Below are positions 32,626 to 42,991 of a DNA stretch of 64,000 bases, in pieces. Position 1 is the first letter of the stretch, and each line of letters starts with the position of its first letter. The notes under the pieces were generated by a model that searched no databases, was not told where the DNA came from, and saw only the letters and a program-made list of their open reading frames with translations. This DNA is from Aphanomyces cochlioides (taxonomy: Eukaryota > Oomycota > Saprolegniomycetes > Saprolegniales > Verrucalvaceae). Where the stretch lies: NCBI GenBank assembly GCA_019828595.1, contig JAHQRK010000005.1, positions 744,001-808,000 on the forward strand, given 5' to 3'. The position numbers were made by a program, and so were the translations under genes.

Positions 32626-35600
32626 TACGAACGTCGTAACGATTGCTGTCAAGTGTGTGTACTCAAGTGTCTTTGCATTCATCACGGCGACGTCTGGTCG
32701 CACTCAAAGGCAAGATTGCACATGGCAAAAGAACCTCATTTGTGTGCGTCAACCAACAGCGACATTAATAAATGTCCATGCGGACCAAGCTGAGACGACG
32801 GACATGGGAGCACTCACACACAAGCCCATGTGCACCTCCTTGGAATGGCGATTGACACGACGATCCCATCGCTTTTCAATCCACTCCGATCAGGTTGTTG
32901 TCACACCAGTGAGCCAGGCAAGCCCCGCCAGCTCGCAACGCCCCGTTGTGGTGGGCGAATGTAATGAGCGTATACTCCTTGTCAAACAACGTTGCCATTA
33001 CGACGTCAAGGAATTCACCCATTGCTGCAATCCCAACAACGACGTCGACGCAAAGACCGTGCATCTTTAGTGGCAAGACGCTTCGTTTCCATTCAGAGAC
33101 CGTCATCTTCCACGTCAACCTCAATCTCTTTACATGACTTCAAAAAAGTTTTAGACATGGGAACTTTCCCAAGGCAAAACATGGGACGAAGCACTTGAAG
33201 CTCCTCCAACGTCGGCTGGATTATGCTACTACTACTACTATTTAGTAGTATGGTATAGTAATACTAGTAGGACTGTACTAACTGGAAAATCTGGTTGTGC
33301 ACAGGACCCAAGGGGCAGTTGGGTGGCAATGTCTACCTTGCAACCGTCCGTCGCGCAATGTCGTCGCAAAAGAGTGTCGTGGAATTGGATGCGACAAAGC
33401 GGCAGTTGGAGGCATTATGTTGGCTGTGGGATCATGTCGCTGGCGTCAGAGCATTCGCAGTCCATTGTTTCATTCCAAGGTGGAACGCCAGTTTATGGGA
33501 GGAAGGCGATCGAGAGATCTCACTCTTGCACGACGTGGCGTGGTCCAACAGCCTGGAACCTGAGAACGAGCTGATTCGGGGGGGCGTAAATCACCTATCA
33601 TTGAATCCTGTGCTGCACCGCGTGCACCAGTGGTTTAGTGTACATGGGCGCCGCTTTTCTGCACCATGAAGGATGCGCCGAGTCAAAGTTTTTGACAAGA
33701 TTTTTACAACGAGCCACGCTCTTGAATATTGCATTCCATTCCCCCCATATTTGCAATTGTTTCCACAGGACAGCAACTTTGTCAACGACGAAGCACGTTG
33801 AGAAAGCAAAGGAACGACGAGTTCTGAGTTTGGAATCATTACACAGCAAGCGAGTAAGCGCTGCCAACGACCGACCTCCTCGAAAACAATCCTACTGTTG
33901 TACTATGTCGAGCCAGTGTACGCCAATAATGTAATGACGTTTTGATTCATGACAAACTCTTGGACCGACGTGCAACTCCCATGTGGGCACCAAAAATTGT
34001 TGTTGCCAGGTGGTCGAAAGTTGTGTGTGTGAAAGGTTGAAGGGCTCCCACCTCGTCGGGTGAGACAACGTGTTGGCTATTGATGTGTAAAGCCATTCCA
34101 CGTTAGCCGGGATGCGTCCATGACAAATGGAGATTCGATGGAATGAATCTATATCTCCATGCAGGGTGAAATCGAACACTTTGGCAGCTTTTGCCACCAA
34201 GAAAATGACAGAGACGAGACAAGACAGCGACTCGATCCCTTTCTTCAAAAATCGAAAGATCGCATGTGGTCAGACCAAACGCTTCGTCCGCGTCGATTCT
34301 TCCGTTGTCACGTCGACACGGCGCCATGAGCACAAGAGTTTTACGAGATCTTGCCGTCATTGTCACCATTTTCTGGAGAATTTAATAAAATATTTGCAAG
34401 TTGCATATATTTGGACTGATATTTAAATAAAAATGTTTGACCCGGACCAAATGATAGGCTGGAGAAGTGTGACTGATTTGTTCCCACAGCGCCGCCGCCA
34501 CCCGCTGGATCGATTCACCCCAGTGCAGTCCCACGTATCTTCAAGCTGAAAGTTCACGCTCAGATGTGGATGTCGCACGTTTCCAAGCTCTCTGGACGCC
34601 ATGTTCCCCCACGATGAAAGCACTCGCGTACCAGTAGGGGGCGAGACCAAACCGAGGAAGCTTTTGATTCAATCTTGAGTCGATGTAGAATACACGGGCA
34701 AGATCCTTGCAACGGTGCAGCAGAATATTGCCAGGAAGGAACGTAGATGGATGGATGCCCGTACGATGTAGCAGTTCCAGCGACATGAGAATGCGAGGGG
34801 GACGTTGTAGGAGCACACTCACACTTGGACTAAGCCGGATAGCCCGAAAGGCGCATCCCCCATCGCTTTTCTGCACGAAACAACTGCTCCATCATGGTGA
34901 AATGCGTGAGGTAGATGCGAAGAGAGGCAGTAGTGGCTGCGACTTGTAGAATCGAGATGGATGAGTACTGTACATATAAGTTTGCCTGTTGTGCCGTACT
35001 GTACTCTGTGCTGTACCGTGGTTGGGTTGTGCATCAACTCTACAGATTCCACGAATGTCGTCGAGGGATGCGGTGCATTCGAACAATCGCATGTCTGTCC
35101 TGGTCGAGCATCGGTGCAATCCGTTGAGAGAGTACTTTCGCGACCTCTGTCCATTCCAACGAACATGCCGACAACACGCAGAGAGGACCCAATTTTATCA
35201 AAAAAGCGAGAGAGAGCGCGTGCTGTCGTGAGGATGAATGCCATGGGCAAGATGATCTGCTCTTGTGCTTTCTTTTTTGTCTAGACGAACGGCTGCATTA
35301 CATGCATCAACTGTGAAATGGAGACAGTCGGGTATGGAAATGGTGGCAGAATTCCACCCACAGAAAACAGAATCCACTTTGTCACCTGCTGCAGTTGTCT
35401 CGAATGGATGGGTACGTCGCTGAACTTTAGAATCCTCCACAAGATGTAACGAGGAGATTTCCCATTCCATTCCGATCTGGGTACAATCGCATCCTGCCAC
35501 TGCGAAAGAGTTGGCCACCACGACGTTCAATGAAGGGAGAGAGTTGACTTCAATAGCCGCCGACGCTGACCGACGTCCTCCTCCAAGTCTCCGTTGAGAT

Positions 35601-36698
35601 AAACGCCTGGACGAGTCTTGTTTGACTGAGAGAAATAATTCCATGTTTAGATTTTAGTCAACAATTTCTCACTTGAATAAAGTATTGGCGTGGCCGTGAA
35701 GCAGGACACACTTGTCGGTGAAATTTCAAAATTTGGAATTTTACAACCCATGACAACTTTCTCTCGAGGGGAAATCGTGGGAGGTTTCCTCTGGGATGGA
35801 CAAATATATATCGACGGCGCAAGATGGTTTTGTTCGTTGCATTTCTTCGACTCAGTGGCCAAAGAGTGGGAGGACAATCGTCGCTCTCTCTGTTGTTCTG
35901 GCGCGAGATGATGGGCACAGACCACCTCGTTCTCCTCTTGTGCTGATTCGAAAATCACCATGGAAGACTCTGAGATGGTCCTGCCACGGCGAATATTCCG
36001 AGCCAATGTAGATGTGGGTTTGCGATTACAAGACAACGATCGATTTCCTCTGTGCAGTGTGTGTGTGTGTGTGTTTCATTGATCGACATGTGTGTGCCGC
36101 CGTGAAATATGCATTCGAAATGATTGTTGACGGTGATATGTAAGTTGGATGTGGGACTCGCTTCGGACCAGCCTATCTTATGTCGGCCAGTTCGTATGCT
36201 CGTCATAGTAATACTACGCCACACTGTAACCAACTTCGGCCAAGATATCACATGGGAGTGAAGAAACTCATGTGGAGGTCACGCGATAGATTTATCTCAA
36301 AATAGTTTCCTTTATCCATGCTAGCAACATTCTCTCTTACGGCCCATCGTGCCGTCTACTGCGTCCACGATGGTAGCTAGGAAGGCTACAACGACGTCTT
36401 TGTTGATAGAGTTCAAACTGACCAAGGATTGACGTCAATGAGGTGGTCAATGTGCAATGTCTCTTTACCAGGCGGTCAGAATAAAGCTTCAACTCGTTAG
36501 TTTCGTGGAAGGATGTTCACTTTGGTGGATCACCTCCCGCCAGAGATACATGGAGAGTTGGACCGTCGCGGGAAACTACTCTTGTCAAACCACACGTTTG
36601 CAATTCACGAACCCGAATTCTTCCTCGTTTGAAGTCTGTAGCAGTAGCCAGCGAGGAGGCACCGCCCGTGAGGTGTCACTTTTCAATTTGGTTTGTAC
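32626..36698. other. 4-kb region of decayed or non-coding sequence
   Basis: Many overlapping short frames on both strands, none with a clear start, splice structure or domain. One minus-strand frame (34541-34876: LHRTG...PGNILLHRCKDLARVFYIDSRLNQKLPRFGLAPYW) weakly resembles subdomains VI-VIII of a protein kinase and may be a kinase relic. A TAC/TAG-rich palindrome lies at 33227-33280 and a (GT)n run at 36058-36074. Confidence 0.45.
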
Positions 36699-37031
36699 AT
36701 GCAAGACCGCTTCCGATCGTCGCCCATGATGTCCTCCCCTTCTGCTGCCGGCCCAATCCAAAAGGAAAAGAAAACCTCTGGCCGCTTTAGCCCCTACTCG
36801 ACCAAGCGCCCTGCGCTCCCTGAATACGTCGACTACCTTGAAAACCAAGACTTGTACGACACGATGGCCGCACTCACTGACGTCGAGACACCTTCGACTG
36901 ACTTTGAAGATGACTTTGTTCGCTTGTCCATGGAGGAGGAGGATGCGCTCGATTTGAACCCGTCCTTGAACCTCGTCTGGTCCAACGAAGACTTGTCCAT
37001 CCTGCTTGCCCTCTTTGAGAAGGATGATTAA
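36699..37031 (+). CDS. Small acidic protein, unrecognised
   Basis: A 110-residue single exon from ATG 36699. The basic, Ser-rich N-terminus (MQDRFRSSPMMSSPSAAG...KEKKTSGRFSPYSTKRPALP) is followed by YVDYLENQDLYDTMAALTDVETP and a strongly acidic end (FEDDFVRLSMEEEDALDLN...ALFEKDD). No signal peptide, membrane segment or known domain. The composition is regular and third positions are C-rich like the true genes here, so it is probably real. Likely an intrinsically disordered regulator; no function can be given. Confidence 0.6.
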   Translation: MQDRFRSSPMMSSPSAAGPIQKEKKTSGRFSPYSTKRPALPEYVDYLENQDLYDTMAALTDVETPSTDFEDDFVRLSMEEEDALDLNPSLNLVWSNEDLSILLALFEKDD

Positions 37032-37117
37032 GCCGACCAGCGCGTCTAGCAACATATTTATAATATAGATTTAAGTTATCTTCTTGAAAGTACGTGAGTG
37101 TTCTTCTGCGATGGCCA

Positions 37118-37148
37118 CGTTGGGGGGGGGGGCATCATGCGGGGGGGA
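37118..37148. repeat. Poly-G tracts
   Basis: Two G-runs (11 and 7 G) in the 3' flank of the small acidic gene; possible assembly-sensitive site. Confidence 0.8.
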
Positions 37149-37758
37149 ACGATCAACGCCAACCGCTTCAAGTGGATACCCCCGTTGAGATTCAACACCA
37201 TCTCGCAATCAGCAGCCAGCCAGCGCATGTGAAGATTGAATCCGTCGAACGAACTGTCAAGTGGGACGATTGACGTATCTGGGTGCATTGTCGAATTGCA
37301 GCCTCTGCAAGAGGCGAGATGGAAAGATTTCAGTTTTTATGACCAGAATCGCAGAGAATTGTCGTGCATGGATGCAGCAGGCGCAGAGGAGATCGCCACA
37401 AGGGCTGTCTGACAAACACACAGAACATTCGTCAACGCCCAACTCTTCTCGAATGTACCGGAACATCACACACCAACGACCGAATTTGACACTTTCTTTG
37501 AAGTAATTGCTGGTACACCATTGCCACGTGGTAGCTGTCCGAGATGCACACGATCACGCTCCTGCAACGCCAATCGAACATCCGTCCCTTCTTTATGGAT
37601 GCGACTCTCCAACAACGACGCAATGGTTCTACCACGACGTGGCGATCCATTATGCTTGCGGTCGTCAATCCAGTAAGAGGCCTTTCGACTGTTTGGATCG
37701 ACAAGAATGAATTCACCGGGTAGATTGGTCGCGCGGCCACGACAATGCATCGTCCGTC

Positions 37759-37986
37759 TTGTCAAATTCCAGCGACGGCGTGGATAATTGTCAGGGTGTT
37801 CTCTTGTCGCACTCTCCCATTCTGCAATGCCATCCATCCAACTCTTGTTACAAGTGCATGTACACTCTGTTCGCGGGGTTTCTCGCGGCGTGGGATGCGA
37901 GGAGTCGTCCCACGTGCCACGAAATCTTTTTGTCGCAGCTTTGTATCCATGTGCCACCGCCACCTTTGAGTAATTTCAGAGACTGA
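37759..37986 (+). pseudogene. Possible protein-kinase C-lobe relic
   Basis: The frame contains LFAGFLAAWDARSRPTCHEIFLSQLC, like the end of a TKL kinase domain (C/AWD...RP...I). Nothing upstream in the same strand makes a kinase core, so at best it is a fragment. The rest of 37032-38600 has no supported gene. Confidence 0.25.
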
Positions 37987-38602
37987 GAAATGGATGCAGT
38001 GGGAGCGACACAAACGCGGCTGGACTGGCTGCCTCCTCCATGCCTGCGACCACACTTGATCCCTCTGTCGCATTCTGCTCCACGTGGTTGGTAGTCGCTC
38101 GTCTTGTCGAGACAGACCATGCTGTCGTCGTCGTCGTCAACTCAACCTTTCAGGAATGGCATTCGATGGAACGTGTGAATTTTCGAATCGGCAGAGACTG
38201 ACCTCCATGACCGACGATGGACTGGGACAGAGACGACGACAGTGCGCGCGAGCTTGGTCGTCGGAACGAGATGGGAGAGGTTAGATGTGTGGTCGGACGA
38301 TTTCACACCGAGGCTGCGTCGCTGCTGTCGTCTGGTTCGAGTTTGTCTGGGAGACAAGTCACGCGGGTCCACTCTCGCCCAAAGTCCACTTGTCCAACTC
38401 CGCGCTGGGACGTAACAAAAAAACGACCGAGTTACATGCATATCATCACCAGAAGACGCGCGACACGATGGCGGCAGGCGACAAACGAAATTTTTCTCCA
38501 CAGTAGCGGAAAGACAGTGGATGATCGTATATAGCTCGCGATCAGCTTGTTTTAACGACAGACAAAAATCGTTCGACAGCATCAACAACGACTGCGACGA
38601 CG

Positions 38603-39448
38603 TTGCTACAACCACGTCGGGTTGCTGCACTGGAATGTTGTCGTCAAGCACAGGTCACTCTCTTTCGGACAGAGTTTGCCTTGATCGCGCTGAGAAGATC
38701 CACGCGGCTGAAGGATCAAGAGGCATGGAAGAATCGGAGCGCCGACGAAACCCAGCTCCCTGGCTCGACGGGAGAACTCAGTCGGGAAGAGGAGACCATG
38801 AGCAGCCATTCGGTTTACTCCCTCGAGACTGATCGAACGCCAGAAGGAGCCGCAGCTGCACACAATCGCATGTCGATGGCGGTGGCGTCAAGGCAAATCG
38901 CGTTCTCGTGGGTATGTGAGTCGTACTATCAAGAGATGGATGGCATGGCAGAGAAGGAGCTTGGTCGTCAACCATGTCTGCAACGTCTCGTCTTGCTCTT
39001 GCCCCGTAAACATACTGTAGCAGTATCCCTGAGCGTGTTGTTCGACTTCATGCTTGTCTTTTTCTCGCACAGATTTCCATGGTTGGGTGAGCGGCGGGTA
39101 GTGAGGTTGAAGAGAGGAGCTCGCTACTTGACACACCTACGCTTCCAAGTTGAACCCCTGAATCTCTGTTTCTTATCGCACGAGCAACTTCAATGCTTCT
39201 CTCAAACGGAACAACAGAGACACTCGAGCTACACAGTACACGTCTACCGCCGCCTCGACACAGTGAGAAGATCAGTTTCAACTTCAATCCTCTCTTCCTT
39301 GCTTGCCCACGACCATGCACCTACCATTCTTGTCCACCACGCCATCCGGAAAATGACTCATCCACCTGTCTGCAGAAGAGAGGCTTGTCTCTGGAGCTGT
39401 CGTCGCTCTTCTGCCACTTCGTTCTGGAGTTCTTCAAGCTGCTGGTAG
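38603..39448 (+). CDS. Long ORF of doubtful coding status
   Basis: A 281-codon open frame beginning without ATG. The first part (FALIALRRSTRLKDQEAWKNRSADE...EETMSSHSVYSLETDRTPEGAAAAH) has protein-like composition. The later part, rich in Cys, Arg and Ser, does not. It overlaps a possible minus-strand exon at 39366-39465. No domain recognised. Confidence 0.2.
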   Translation: MLQPRRVAALECCRQAQVTLFRTEFALIALRRSTRLKDQEAWKNRSADETQLPGSTGELSREEETMSSHSVYSLETDRTPEGAAAAHNRMSMAVASRQIAFSWVCESYYQEMDGMAEKELGRQPCLQRLVLLLPRKHTVAVSLSVLFDFMLVFFSHRFPWLGERRVVRLKRGARYLTHLRFQVEPLNLCFLSHEQLQCFSQTEQQRHSSYTVHVYRRLDTVRRSVSTSILSSLLAHDHAPTILVHHAIRKMTHPPVCRREACLWSCRRSSATSFWSSSSCW

Positions 39449-39465
39449 AAGACGAGAGAGAGCAT
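39366..39465 (-). CDS. Possible first exon of a coiled-coil gene
   Basis: ATG 39465 starts MLSLVFYQQLEELQNEVAEE, then RRQLQRQASLLQT, a good coiled coil, ending at a plausible GT donor (ACAG|GTGGATG). Four TATCCGG motifs lie 50-155 bp upstream, the arrangement seen before true genes here. Downstream exons could not be traced with confidence. Confidence 0.3.
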
Positions 39466-39512
39466 GGCAGTCACTGGACGTCATGTTGATGGCGCTCTGA
39501 GGAGAAGAGAAG

Positions 39513-39621
39513 TGTCCGGATAAAGAAACACGTTATCCGGATAGATAACTTCACACGGATTCATGTCTACTTGAGATAGGGTCGTCCGGATAATGGTCGA
39601 AGTGGCAAGATTATCCGGATA
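39513..39621. promoter_or_regulatory. Cluster of four TATCCGGATA-type motifs in a tandem duplication
   Basis: gtccggata occurs at about 39514 and 39583, and ttatccggatagata at 39533 and 39611. The last two are each followed by an A/T-rich step and tcacacggat, so the block is a diverged tandem duplication of about 75 bp. It lies just beyond the 3' end of the gene at 39674 and 5' of the possible minus-strand exon at 39465. Confidence 0.55.
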
Positions 39622-39673
39622 GATACTTTCACACGGATGAATTGTCTATTTAATTTTTTGCAAGGGAGAGGGA

Positions 39674-40450
39674 TCAAAACAAGCCGAGGAATCGTTTCCG
39701 CGGCATCTGCGCCTTGAGCTGCTTCTTGTGTGCGTCGATCGCGCGAAGTTCATCTTCAATGACGTCGATTTCACGAGCGCCAATGCGCAATTCTTCACGC
39801 AACGCGGCTTCCTTGACTCGAGAGGCAGCCAATTCGTCATACAGAGCATCTGTAGCAGGTTTGCGCTTGTTGCGAGGCGTGTACGTCGTTGGCCACGTCG
39901 AGCGTACGGAAGCATCGACTGAAGATGGAGCGGGTGCGGCTTTGCGAGGTGCTACACCGAAGAGCGATACATCAAAACTTGTACATTCGATTGCGATAAA
40001 CATACCTGGCTTTGGCTGGGCAGGAGCGGCAGCTGCTTGCTCAGCGTCGTCTTGAAACTCGACTTTAAGCACAGCGTCGCTGGCGTTCTCCCCCAGAGCT
40101 TTCTTGTGAATATCTTGGATCGTGGCGTCGAAAGGCACTTCAACGACAATGGATTTCCCAGACTTGAGCTGTACTCTAGCATACACAGGAGACTTGAAGA
40201 TGGCAGGATCGGCTTCGCCAATGTCATCGCGAGGAGCAGCTTCAGGGTAGATGGAAATGTATTCATGGATCGTGTCAATCAAGTCAGGATACTTGTCTTG
40301 AAAATGCTCGCGGAACCGTTCGTCTCTGCGCAAGTTATGCACAAAATAGCCACCAACTGCCAAGGGAACGCCAATCACGACGCCATTGAATGCTAGGAAG
40401 TATTTCTTCCATTCCTTGCGCAGAATGGACGAAGATGCCGCCGCTGCCAT
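39674..40450 (-). CDS. Single-pass membrane protein with coiled-coil C-terminus
   Basis: From ATG 40450. A 54-nt intron (39952-40005, GTATGT...TGTAG) is likely and leaves 240 residues; without it there are 258. A membrane segment (YFLAFNGVVIGVPLAVGGYFV, residues about 20-40) is followed by LRRDERFREHFQDKYPDLIDTIHEY. Then come a beta-rich part (ARVQLKSGKSIVVEVPFDATIQDIHKKAL) and a coiled coil (LYDELAASRVKEAALREELR...IEDELRAIDAHKKQLKAQ). No family name; the small N-terminal anchor could suit the mitochondrial or ER membrane. It is divergent from the 54-residue membrane protein at 40593, with 142 bp between start codons. Confidence 0.7.
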   Translation of the reverse strand: MAAAASSSILRKEWKKYFLAFNGVVIGVPLAVGGYFVHNLRRDERFREHFQDKYPDLIDTIHEYISIYPEAAPRDDIGEADPAIFKSPVYARVQLKSGKSIVVEVPFDATIQDIHKKALGENASDAVLKVEFQDDAEQAAAAPAQPKPGMFIAIECTSFDVSLFGVAPRKAAPAPSSVDASVRSTWPTTYTPRNKRKPATDALYDELAASRVKEAALREELRIGAREIDVIEDELRAIDAHKKQLKAQMPRKRFLGLF

Positions 40451-40592
40451 CTTGCTGATTGTCAATGGTGGACAGAAATCAGAAAAAATTAAATAAATAT
40501 TCAAATAATTAGTATTGGAGGCGCCCATATTTTTATAAAATTTGAAAATATCGGGTCCTGGCCCAATTTGAAGAATTCTTGGAAAACGTGAG
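40451..40592. promoter_or_regulatory. Bidirectional promoter region
   Basis: 142 bp separate two divergent start codons of membrane-protein genes. The stretch is AT-rich and lacks the TATCCGG motif. Confidence 0.5.
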
Positions 40593-40757
40593 ATGGCCGA
40601 TGAGTCTCCTGCCGCCGCGTCCGATGCTCTCCATGTGAGCTACTTGTCCCTCTCGTACTGGGTTGGCTTTTTGATTATGGCTGCTGGCGTCGTGGCCCCA
40701 CTCGTGTACATGTTTATCCAAAACAAGAAAGCATTCAAGAGCATTCGTCGAGATTAA
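40593..40757 (+). CDS. 54-residue single-pass membrane protein
   Basis: ATG 40593 to TAA 40755-40757: MADESPAAASDALHVSYLSL, then a membrane helix (VGFLIMAAGVVAPLVYMFI) and a basic tail (QNKKAFKSIRRD). The Ala/Ser start, one helix and positive tail resemble small subunits of mitochondrial or ER complexes, but no family is recognised. Third positions are C/G-rich as in neighbouring true genes. The stop is 17 bp from the stop codon of the convergent coiled-coil gene. Confidence 0.6.
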   Translation: MADESPAAASDALHVSYLSLSYWVGFLIMAAGVVAPLVYMFIQNKKAFKSIRRD

Positions 40758-40774
40758 TGAAAGATTGGTGCAGG

Positions 40775-41560
40775 TTATACTTTGACGCGCTGAGACGTCG
40801 TGAGCGAAAACTTTTCCACGCGGATGCGTTCGAGGTTTTGCTGCTGCTGCAATTCGGCTTTGACATTCTGGTAGCGCTGAAGAAGACGTTCGAGATCGAG
40901 TTGGCGTTGTTTCTTTTGCTCCTCGCGGCCAGACTGGATACGTTTCTGAAGCGCATCGAGCTCTTGCCGTTGACGTTGTTTGAACTTGATCTCTCTTTGG
41001 AACATTTCTTGCTGCTTGGCATTGCGCCATTTCTCCATTTCCCACGCTTCGAGTGCATCCGATTTCACCTTCATCTTGTGGGCTTCAGCATAGCTACCGA
41101 GGCAGTGAGCTCCATCGACACAAGCAGGTGAAACGTACTCTTTCTGGCGAGCAAGATGCTCTTCAATCTTGCGCAGGTTCAGGAGCTCTTTGGAAAACTT
41201 GGGCTTGGGTTGTTTCTCCAGCAGCTTTTGTTGAAACTCGACCAGCTCGCCTTGGTGGCGTTCACGCATGGAGGCGACCAATTCGTCCACGTTGCGCTCG
41301 TACTCTTCCATCTTCTTGTCCCACACAACATTAAACTGCTGGAATTCCAGCATATGCGCTTCCTCCACACCAAGACGTTCGGCAATTTGTCGCGACCGCA
41401 TCGCTTCTTTCCGCCGGTTTTCTTCATGGACTTTGAGCTCTTCGAGGCGGTTCTTTGCAATTTCAGCCTCGACATACTTGCCTTGCTTCTCGCAGTTCTT
41501 GCGATGCTCCTCTAGGATTTGCAAAAAGTCGGCTACAGCAGAGTCCTCGACGTCGCCCAT
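40775..41560 (-). CDS. Coiled-coil protein, possibly cilium/flagellum-associated
   Basis: A 261-residue single exon, almost wholly helical. The N-terminal motif FLQILEEHRKNCEKQGKYVEAEIAKNRLEEL is followed by long heptads (FNVVWDKKMEEYERNVDELVASMRERHQGELVEF), a break CVDGAHCLGSYAEAHKMKVK and a second coil rich in Gln/Arg (FKQRQRQELDALQKR...LDLERLLQRYQNVKAELQQQ). The RKxCExxGxYxEAxxAxxR pattern occurs in flagellar coiled-coil proteins of protists, so a ciliary role in zoospores is plausible but inferred. Start chosen at the first ATG. Confidence 0.75.
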   Translation of the reverse strand: MGDVEDSAVADFLQILEEHRKNCEKQGKYVEAEIAKNRLEELKVHEENRRKEAMRSRQIAERLGVEEAHMLEFQQFNVVWDKKMEEYERNVDELVASMRERHQGELVEFQQKLLEKQPKPKFSKELLNLRKIEEHLARQKEYVSPACVDGAHCLGSYAEAHKMKVKSDALEAWEMEKWRNAKQQEMFQREIKFKQRQRQELDALQKRIQSGREEQKKQRQLDLERLLQRYQNVKAELQQQQNLERIRVEKFSLTTSQRVKV

Positions 41561-41936
41561 TCACACGAACGCGAAACCAAATCTCAATTTGGTTCATGCA
41601 ACCCAGGGGGAGTTTCATGGCTAAACATAGCATGACGCCAGTGAGCATTCAACCAAGGGATCGATCCAAGATATGCCCACGAGCATGTACAAGAGTATAT
41701 CCTTGTCTACTTGACTACAACTGCATCACCGTCTATAGATACCTCTTGGCTAGCTTTGACCGCAGAAACTGGAAGAGTTCTGGAGCAAATGAATGCCTAT
41801 GGAGGGCAAACTTCTGCAGAGTGAGGGCTAAGAGGCCAACAAGAAGCTAAGGTGAGCCGACTAAGGAAAGTTGGCTGGATCTGGGCTGACTCAGTTGTTA
41901 TGCATGAAGGAAAATGATTTAAAGACACTTCGCGTC
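41561..41936. other. Intergenic region
   Basis: Promoter of the coiled-coil gene and 3' flank of the sulfotransferase relic; no gene seen. Confidence 0.5.
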
Positions 41937-42576
41937 TTATTGTGCTATGTTCTGATGGCGTAAGATATACGATTCTCGATCATTTGCATGGGGGAATGGC
42001 CCGTCGGTGACTGGAACCCCGAGGAACTCACAGAGCGGACGCCAGCCATCCTTGACGTTGAGCACAAGCAGTCGGTCGGCTGGAATATCAGCTTGGACTT
42101 TGGCGTTCCAAGCATTGTAGACTTGGATAGCATTCTCGGGGAAACCACCACCAAACATATCGGGGTGGTTCCAAATGATCTGTTGCTTGAGCTCTGCGAA
42201 GTCGGACGCTTGACCATCTTTGGACGCACCAAGTGTCGCCTTCATGGATTCAAGCCATTGCGCAGCTGAATCCCGCACCGTTAGGATGAGCTTTGCGTTG
42301 GGATACATTGGCCAGAATGGACTTGTAGTAAGTCGTCGTTGGCCAATCCACGACAGCACGGTACGGTGGTCGTCCGTCGGATGGAGTGAAGAGTTCGTTC
42401 CAGTCGTAGTTGTCGCCATTGCAATCAACAATTGCTTTCCATTTCGATGCATCTTCGGCTTCATAATTCCGCAATTCCGTCATGTGATACGTGGGCAAAC
42501 CAAGCTGCTCCAGTGCCAGTTTTAAAGACGTCGTGCCTGTACGGCCAAGGCCACAGCCGATCACTTCGACCGTCAT
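41937..42576 (-). pseudogene. Sulfotransferase-family (Sulfotransfer_4-like) gene, copy 1, frameshifted
   Basis: The P-loop start MTVEVIGCGLGRTGTTSLKL (PAPS 5'-phosphate loop GRTGTTS) and AVVDWPTTTYYKSILA lie in one frame (42250-42576). YPNAKLILTVRDSAAQWLESMKA, MFGGGFPENAIQVYNAWN and LLVLNVKDGWRPLCEFLGVPV lie in the next (41937 onward). Comparison with the copy at 48754 shows one extra base near 42305 (ccaatgtatccc versus cccaatatccc). An intact protein would be about 210 residues. It may be a pseudogene or a sequence error. The family transfers sulfate or related groups; the acceptor is unknown. A TATCCGGATA motif lies 77-88 bp upstream. Confidence 0.8.
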
Positions 42577-42652
42577 GCCAAATGAGAAATGGCTTGCATG
42601 ATCTGGGTGGCCTTTGGGAAATCCAGTGAGCTGGGATGTTCGCTGATGGACA

Positions 42653-42663
42653 TCATCCGGATA
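42653..42663. promoter_or_regulatory. ATCCGGATAT motif upstream of sulfotransferase copy 1
   Basis: atcatccggatat, 77-88 bp before the start codon at 42576 (minus). Confidence 0.6.
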
Positions 42664-42983
42664 TCAGAGTTGAGATTGCATATTTTTGCATATCTTCAAC
42701 CTCCATAACTTTATCGCAAGTTTGTCCGATTTCACTGAGATTGACTTGGATTGTTTAGGTGCAGATGCTCTACTACCACTCGCACAAGACTCTTTACCAC
42801 CTCTACGTCTAGGGACTCTTGGTTTGCCGCAGCATTTCATCTTGAAATCTCACGATTTCTTTGAGAGCAGTCTGCTTTCTGCTATACTAGTAACTAATAA
42901 CTCTAACCAGAAATATAAAAGAACCTCTAATATTGTATATTTGGTAAATAGTGTAATACCCATATAGTGTACTATGAAAGTGT

Positions 42984-42991
42984 GTCATTGC
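42984..42991. repeat. hAT target-site duplication, left
   Basis: gtcattgc, repeated exactly at 43838-43845. Confidence 0.92.

Noticed and set aside
36058..36074. GT microsatellite
   Set aside because: Ordinary short simple repeat with no evident role.
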